Source: Candidatus Poribacteria bacterium (GTDB lineage Bacteria; Abyssobacteria; SURF-5). Taken from it: a stretch of DNA of 28,243 nucleotides. The position numbers and the translations under genes were made by a program. Location: contig JACRIR010000171.1 of assembly GCA_016215705.1 (NCBI GenBank), positions 1 through 28,243 of the forward strand. Reading direction: 5' to 3'. This document shows positions 24,001 through 28,243 of this stretch, piece by piece (the stretch's first letter is position 1; the number at the start of each line of letters is the position of its first letter). Under the pieces are notes generated by a model. The model was not told the DNA's origin, made no database searches, and worked only from the letters and a program-made list of their open reading frames with translations.

Positions 24001-27000
24001 AAAGGGCTGGAACAAGGTGAGATTGCGCTGGTCCTCGGGAGTCCGGGAGCCGGAAAGACCTTACTCGGTCTCCACTTTCTGAAGGCTACGATGGACTCTA
24101 AAGACGAGAAGGCTGAGACGAACCCTAAGGATCGCATCCTGTGGGTCTCGTTTGACAGTGACAAGGACGGCCTTAAGCTGGCGACACGGAGCTTTGGAGA
24201 TGGGGCGGGATTCAACAAGCTAATAAAAGGCATGAAGACAAAGGCGGACAAGGACTTCGAAGTCGCCGGAGCCAAGTTTATCTACTATCCTCCCGCCCAA
24301 CTCGAACCCGACGAGCTTGTCAATGAGTTGCTAAGGGCATGCAAACCTAAAAACGGAGAAAAACGGGGACTGGATAGGTTCGTCCTCGACAGCGTCACCG
24401 ACCTCGAGCAGGTTTTCTCCACAGAGATGGGTTTCAAGTCGTTTATGACCTCGCTTGTGCAACTCTTGAGGGAACGCAGAGTCACGACCATGTTTCTCTA
24501 CCGGACAAGAGGTTTCTTTGGAAAAACCGAGGACATTGGCCGCGTCCTCTCCTCGGTGGTTGACATAATCATTTGTCTCAAAGTTCTTGAGATAGGCAAC
24601 GCGATACGGAAAGGGCTCTTCTTGCTCAAGGTGCGCGGTCGGGAGCACAAAAGCATGCTTCACTCGGTCGATTTCGACCAAGACAAGGGCATGATTGTTT
24701 TGGACCGCGGTTGGACCATGAGCGGACTCATCAGCGGGGAAGCTGGCGAGATCAGGGAACCCCGAGTATCTGTAAAGCTATTCTACGAGAATCCGAATGA
24801 AGGCCGTATTAACCAACTTATCGTGGGTGAGTATAGCAGAAGGTTTAGAGGCGGGCCAACATCTTTTGTGGAAGTTGTAAAACCGCAAATATACTCAGAA
24901 TTCTGGAGTTTTCGTGGCGCATCAGGCGCCGGCCATTCGAATGTGCGCGTACTTTCTCTTTGCGATTACTGGGCGACTTTATTCTACGACCAGCGTAAGT
25001 TGTACGACATGTCGGAATATGTGAGCCCGGAAACACAAAGACTTGTCCGTAAAGACGAATTCTTGAGGCGTTGCGCCAGTTTTGAGGATCACAAGTTCAA
25101 GATATTCGCACTCCCGAACTACGTTGATATCGGTGTCTTGGCCTTTGATGAAAGGATCATAGAGTTAACAGAATTTTGGCGCATTTTCGGACTTGGCGAC
25201 AAGCCTTCGGGCGACGACTCTGTCGAGGCTGCAAGACAAAGCCTCACCAGACTGACGTGGAACAAGTTGCAGGACATAAGTGACGAAGACCTGAAAACGC
25301 TTCTTCGCGAGAAGTCCGACACAGACGGAGGAGCATGCACTGATTCCACGAACGCGAGCAAAGACCATGTCAGACGGAAAGATGCAGAGAAGGAAGACCG
25401 CCCCCCCACGTACTTATTCGCCATGCCCGCGCTTGCGGATACACCTGCATTCGTCTCTTTTTTCCTTGAGCTTTACTGGTCTTTTGGAGGAGTGATTCTC
25501 GATTTCAGGCCCGTTTTTGACGCATACGCCGGAGACTGGCTTGCCTGGTACGAGAGTGTCCCAGGAGAAGTGGAGTCCTTCTCATGTGCGGCTTCGATGC
25601 CCCCGCCATTGTACGAGTTGCCTGGTCAGAAGGAGGGCGAACAGAAAGAGAATACAGGCAGAGCAAGGAAAGAAGACTCATCTGCACCTAATGCGCCGAA
25701 GGATGAAGAGAAGGATGAAAAGAAGAAACCAAGTCCGCGAATGCAGTTCCTGGCCCAGATTCTTCTTCTTATTCCAGAACGAATCCTCAACGGCGCTATC
25801 CAACACATGAATGAGTGCGAGCCCGACTTTGTTGGTGACATTCGCGCTTATGGAGAGGAGCTGTTAGGCCAGATTCTGGGACGGCAGGGTGAAGTTAAAT
25901 CCGTGAGTGCATATACGGGAAAGACGGCCAAAATGTTCTTCGATAAGTACAAGGATAAGAAGAAAGAATCCGTTCCCCAGAAACATGCTGTCCTCGTTTT
26001 CATCGAGCGGTTGACAAAGTGCCTGGCTGAGGACGCAATCTGGAAGAGTACACACGAAGATAATCTGCGAAAGGCAGTAGAGAAGGCGCAACCGCTGATC
26101 AATAGCATCCTTGCATGTTTCTACAATCCACCGAAAGGGGAAGAAGCACTCAGGGCCGATAAGGATCAGCAGACACTCCTATTGATCCTTTTCAGCGTTG
26201 TGAGCCGCGTCGTTACAAACCGAGAACGCTATCAGCGTCTCCTCAAATGGTGCTCTGACAAACGGGACACTTCCAAACACCCTAGTCAGACAACCGAGAA
26301 GCCAGCAGAGCAACCCGGCGTGTCAACCGGAGGATTGCGGGAGCATTTCAGGAGCCTTGTGAGCATTAATAGAGAGAATCCTTTTGCCAGGCGGACATTT
26401 GAGTTTCTTTTCAACCTAGTCCGCAGAGAAATCGCTCCCAATCCGAATAGGGGCGACCTTAGCAAGCAGGCATATCTCGCCCGAAAATGGTCAGGCGACC
26501 TTGCCCCGAGACCCAAGAAAGAGCCGTGGGAAAAGGAAGAGGGGCTTCGAGCCGCTTTTCAAGGAAGCGCACCAATGGATCAAGGAAAAGAAGACAGTGT
26601 TCGAATCGTTATTGATGAAACCGCACAAGCTTCTATTAAAGCAACCGTAGAGGAGCAAGATCCGGAGCGAACGCACTACCGAATTGCTCCCTTGCCGTCT
26701 TATGACCGAGGCAGAATCACCTCTAATAACCCACTGGGTGGAAAGTGGAGCTACGCTGTCCTTGGTTGTTGGAGTCTCGGGATAGCGTGGCCGGCGGTAT
26801 CGCCCGAGATAGGATGGATATTCATTGACGCCCTCACAGAAGATCATTATGTAGAACTGAGAGCGCGGAAAGGTTGGGGACTTCCGGCCAAGACTCCTCT
26901 GTACAGCCGAACGAGTATTCGCGAAGCTCAGCCGGACATTTACCGCACCTTTGATTCAGAGGGCAAGAGGGGAGGAATAGTACACTTGTATCAGATTGCT

Positions 27001-27381
27001 TCCCAGGATAAACCCCTTGGCCATGCAGCGGAAGTGGGTAAAGAAGATTTCTACCGCACGAGAGAACGTTCTGCAATTCCTTACTACTATAAGATCGAGG
27101 AAATCCTGAGCGAGGAGCTCAAACGATTTTTCGATGATTCCTTCTTCAAGGTACTCAGAAAAGCATGGGACGAGAAGAGGAAAGAAGACGGAAAGAAAGG
27201 GGAATTGAGAAAAGAGGATAACGAAGATGATAATCAGTGGAACACTCTTATTGGTGATATGCTCGATCGAATCAACATCGGAATAACGAATTGTCTCATA
27301 GAGCACCCTAGGAGGAAGGATGCGGCCTTATCAAAACAGTCCGGCCAAGTCTTACAACAGGAGGGTCTCAAGATAGACTAG
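21022..27381 (+). CDS. 2119-aa HD hydrolase - winged helix - dual KaiC-like ATPase - solute-binding-protein-like fusion
   Basis: No signal peptide or clear membrane segment, so probably cytoplasmic. Domains in order: an HD phosphohydrolase (about 40-290) with His47, His94-Asp95 (ILHDVGKA), His121/122, His188 and Asp275/Asp278 (LGDRLDIS); a region rich in Cys and charge (400-590); a winged helix (about 600-662); KaiC/RecA-like domain 1 (about 705-925) with Walker A GPPGSGKTT (743-751), TFEED (776-777 the paired Glu) and VALDNLD; KaiC-like domain 2 (about 972-1230) with GSPGAGKTL (1006-1014), FVLDSVTD and LLKVRGREH; and a C-terminal part resembling an ABC-type solute-binding protein, with ALPNYVDIGVLAF (1363-1375), LELYWSFGG (1482-1490), GGKWSYAVLG (1906-1915) and IPYYYKIEEILSEEL (2019-2033), interrupted by a charged helical insertion (about 1535-1880). 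AAGGAGGG lies five bases before the start. Its function is unknown to me. Sensor-ATPase-effector logic is inference. Confidence 0.85.
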   Translation: MTEIRIPDGLSEIGYDKDFISAIENIAPQLYACWQELYPFHNLWSIHTNAILKHIAEFLKIANSAEPTDVSKKATGLQITEPECTIIIATAILHDVGKALPSLLPEFREKESTAARLEEVHHIIAFCLLDHLFNPRLKENFAAYSKIFPVKGDRSAKESFITLANQTWSQKEEWQHYFRCIAWLSLWHKEVTDEQLQIFKDVLREHLDPLDPGEAPTDPEKPRDINRSLRKFKNSESCPDLRMIEQWLQVEGKVKTYGLPSDRFKILSALLQLGDRLDISENRLLEKWFHLAVFLDDIDVPEWREGFPHPDAMARWYQFHYTREPRMEMDKSRNKLVITLPYCYPENLKDDFPYFRYQAEKDFEDLQILSILEKAIQEEKCDEEYRVVIQRTENKATDQDYDQQEQADKESPPRRIRGIDRRYERMLYCLRKVCESCTANDTAEAESMREFVNRKIDTYVDDPQIAGREHFPCKKKDRSNVEPWKSCLLLGLVERTFAQASQSPICEDWKDAPVRSLRHVGRAICPRSTDAPRTKDEERVNNLLNKIADDVKSGRAVLGLSRRAVKGLDSWKNEVAIQRGRLAAGDLFYPPDREGRQIPVSLDVTFILNLFRNQPHQSLTIKDIVSLSGLDQGRSRMHCGRLEHKGFLLFDPQRETYRLNRNRYLEVERILKPFDGRRSELVAKVRDIERLGKPLALYSDLDEKTLDTGLEGLNEILSPFEEDTRWEKKQKGLPLRKSILIVGPPGSGKTTLALEIVRQVRRRRLPEETALYLTFEEDIHKLAENCKPFRWKLEDMLRCVRSLSLLQNETYQKNSEEFLNRFLDILDEFSPDIVALDNLDCFLCLVPAEERRKVFNRLLRIFTVRGITSLLLGESLLNSSAFETYDVDGVVNLGYKQGRRWLEITKMLGREFAGGRHSFRIRGDSEKSTIEKKQDAPREREEPIIQVFPNIQMHIAKAEREKLLLKPAESPPDEPILTGIEGLDGLLPFSPDKKGLEQGEIALVLGSPGAGKTLLGLHFLKATMDSKDEKAETNPKDRILWVSFDSDKDGLKLATRSFGDGAGFNKLIKGMKTKADKDFEVAGAKFIYYPPAQLEPDELVNELLRACKPKNGEKRGLDRFVLDSVTDLEQVFSTEMGFKSFMTSLVQLLRERRVTTMFLYRTRGFFGKTEDIGRVLSSVVDIIICLKVLEIGNAIRKGLFLLKVRGREHKSMLHSVDFDQDKGMIVLDRGWTMSGLISGEAGEIREPRVSVKLFYENPNEGRINQLIVGEYSRRFRGGPTSFVEVVKPQIYSEFWSFRGASGAGHSNVRVLSLCDYWATLFYDQRKLYDMSEYVSPETQRLVRKDEFLRRCASFEDHKFKIFALPNYVDIGVLAFDERIIELTEFWRIFGLGDKPSGDDSVEAARQSLTRLTWNKLQDISDEDLKTLLREKSDTDGGACTDSTNASKDHVRRKDAEKEDRPPTYLFAMPALADTPAFVSFFLELYWSFGGVILDFRPVFDAYAGDWLAWYESVPGEVESFSCAASMPPPLYELPGQKEGEQKENTGRARKEDSSAPNAPKDEEKDEKKKPSPRMQFLAQILLLIPERILNGAIQHMNECEPDFVGDIRAYGEELLGQILGRQGEVKSVSAYTGKTAKMFFDKYKDKKKESVPQKHAVLVFIERLTKCLAEDAIWKSTHEDNLRKAVEKAQPLINSILACFYNPPKGEEALRADKDQQTLLLILFSVVSRVVTNRERYQRLLKWCSDKRDTSKHPSQTTEKPAEQPGVSTGGLREHFRSLVSINRENPFARRTFEFLFNLVRREIAPNPNRGDLSKQAYLARKWSGDLAPRPKKEPWEKEEGLRAAFQGSAPMDQGKEDSVRIVIDETAQASIKATVEEQDPERTHYRIAPLPSYDRGRITSNNPLGGKWSYAVLGCWSLGIAWPAVSPEIGWIFIDALTEDHYVELRARKGWGLPAKTPLYSRTSIREAQPDIYRTFDSEGKRGGIVHLYQIASQDKPLGHAAEVGKEDFYRTRERSAIPYYYKIEEILSEELKRFFDDSFFKVLRKAWDEKRKEDGKKGELRKEDNEDDNQWNTLIGDMLDRINIGITNCLIEHPRRKDAALSKQSGQVLQQEGLKID

Positions 27382-28006
27382 ACCGATTGCTGTTGCCCTT
27401 ACCAGCTATTGATCTAGGCGGTGTGTGCCGCTGCCTCTGTGGAACATTTTGACACCGTGCTCATGAAACTCTGCCAGTTCGTTGTCCGCGTTCTCGACGT
27501 ACTTCGCCACGTGGTGTATGCCTTCACCGTGGCGTTTCAGGAAAACAGTATGGAGCGAAGTACCTTCCCTGATTTCGATTAATGGTCGCCTAGACTTGAG
27601 TGCTGCCTATTTGGTCAAGCTGATCGCGATCCCGTGATTCAGAATGAAGGCCGCAAAACTGGCGGGCTCAGCGTGGGTCGGTGCTTCGGCTGGAAGGAAA
27701 TGAGTTTCCAGACGGTCGCCGGCTTCTTTCTGAACCCGGGCGATGAGCCCCGATCGCTCCCTTCGCCTCCTTGTTGACCTTTGAGTTTCGACCCGGTCTC
27801 TTTCACTCTTCACTCCTCACACTTCACTCGGGTATGCGACCCTTTGCGGGGAAAACAAGGCCTTTGGGACGGTAGTGATCCCCGATCCCAAGTCGAGGAC
27901 GTGCTTTGGACTGTAAAGGAAGAAAGAAGAATCCGCGAAATGCGCGGAGATCAGGGAAATGGACGCAGATATTCTCATAAATTTAAGTGCACTTGACTCA
28001 AAATAG
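27382..28006. other. gene-poor tail with gene remnants and repeat words
   Basis: It contains a VOC-family remnant on the minus strand (27414-27606), CACTCTTCACTCCTCACACT words near 27805-27830, and an ATCCGCGAAATGCGCGG...GACGCAGAT word string at about 27932-27970. No intact gene is supported. Confidence 0.45.
27414..27606 (-). pseudogene. VOC (glyoxalase/bleomycin-resistance superfamily) gene remnant
   Basis: Translated on the minus strand, this segment gives LKSRRPLIEIREGTS, then FLKRHGEGIHHVAKYV and HGVKMFHRGSGTH. This is the second half of a VOC-fold domain, with the GEGIHH metal-site motif typical of epimerase/isomerase-like members. There is no start codon in a proper place. An in-frame stop lies just upstream at 27607-27609, the N-terminal half is not recognisable, and a stop follows the SGTH block before the usual end of the domain. 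It is therefore a decayed fragment. The minus-strand reading upstream (27607-27813) ends FILNHGIAISLTK, which may be the eroded preceding part. Confidence 0.5.
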
Positions 28007-28243
28007 GTATTATGTCCCCGGATTTCGGTAATGGCGTGGTGTTTCGAGGATGAGGGGAATGCCTATGCCGAAGCCGTTCTCGAAACTCTCGAAAGCTGCG
28101 AAGCGGTTGTTCCCTCGATCTGGCCGCTGGAGGTCGGCAATATACTGCTTGTGGCGGAGCGGAAGAAGCGTCTGAGCGAGGCCGATGTCGTCCGTTTTCT
28201 CGCTCTTTTGAGCAACCTGCCCATCATGGTCGAACAGGAGAGC
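28007..28243 (+). CDS. PIN-domain (VapC-type) toxin, partial, 5' end damaged and cut by window edge
   Basis: The frame is open from 28007 to the end of the window. The first ATG is 28031. From there 71 residues read MAWCFEDEGNAYAEAVLE, VPSIWPLEVGNILLVAERK and LSEADVVRFLALL, a close match to VapC-family PIN ribonucleases, with the internal Glu of PLEVGN. In intact relatives a short start ending in a catalytic Asp (of the type VLDxS) precedes the AWCFEDE block. Here that place is taken by REP-like DNA (TATGTCCCCGGATTTCGG), and no equivalent Asp is encoded, so the gene is probably 5'-truncated. No antitoxin gene is recognisable just upstream. The 3' end lies outside the window. Confidence 0.6.

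Noticed and set aside
27607-27813. 68-codon minus-strand frame
   Set aside because: No start context and no clear domain. Only its last residues may be the eroded front part of the VOC remnant, so it is mentioned there instead of being called a gene.
27781-27996. 71-codon plus-strand frame near the right end
   Set aside because: Overlaps word repeats (CACTCTTCACTCCTC, ATCCGCGAAATGCGCGG) and has no protein features.

Overview
The window is bacterial chromosomal DNA with about 13 intact protein genes, one partial gene at the right edge and one gene remnant. Coding blocks are dense and moderately GC-rich. They are separated by gene-free spacers full of short repeated words, REP-like palindromes and a GCTTCGCT...GCAATGAC-type repeat. 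This spacer style, together with bacterial NHEJ genes, a Cache-PAS histidine kinase and PEP-synthase-like signalling proteins, suggests an uncultured Gram-negative-type bacterium (Desulfobacterota-like or a neighbouring candidate phylum). The lineage cannot be fixed from this window. No rRNA, tRNA, CRISPR array, integrase or intact transposase was seen.

Layout. (1) 1-1170: a pyrimidine-rich, repeat-filled, gene-free leader. (2) 1171-11930, plus strand: a signalling and transport cluster of two paralogous PEP-synthase-like proteins (ATP-grasp plus phosphohistidine domain plus a shared uncharacterised C-terminal domain, without the PEP/pyruvate TIM barrel), a lone receiver, a Cache-PAS histidine kinase, a receiver-HTH regulator, a CBS-pair protein and a DASS/SLC13-like permease. 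Overlapping stops and starts indicate coupled expression from the kinase onward. (3) 17167-12070, minus strand: an NHEJ operon in the order Ku, Ku, LigD polymerase, LigD phosphoesterase-ligase, DUF72. It converges on the permease across a strong palindrome at 11994-12031. (4) 17562-20477, plus strand: an ankyrin-repeat lipoprotein and an MFS transporter. (5) 21022-27381: one very large gene (2119 aa) with an HD hydrolase domain, a winged helix, two KaiC/RecA-like ATPase domains and a C-terminal region that reads like an ABC-type solute-binding protein, all without an export signal. (6) 27382-28243: gene debris, namely a VOC-family remnant and the truncated start of a PIN-domain toxin gene beside REP-like DNA.

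How the parts may work together. The first cluster looks like a signal-transduction module in which small-molecule sensing by the kinase is joined to phosphotransfer proteins and a carboxylate/sulfate-type permease. The NHEJ operon encodes a complete two-step end-joining kit with a split LigD and two Ku subunits. The most novel candidate is the 2119-aa protein: an intracellular solute-binding-like sensor joined to KaiC-type ATPases and an HD effector in one chain, preceded by its own promoter-like sequence and a long leader, and followed by degraded genes. Its function is not known to me and is described below only as inference.
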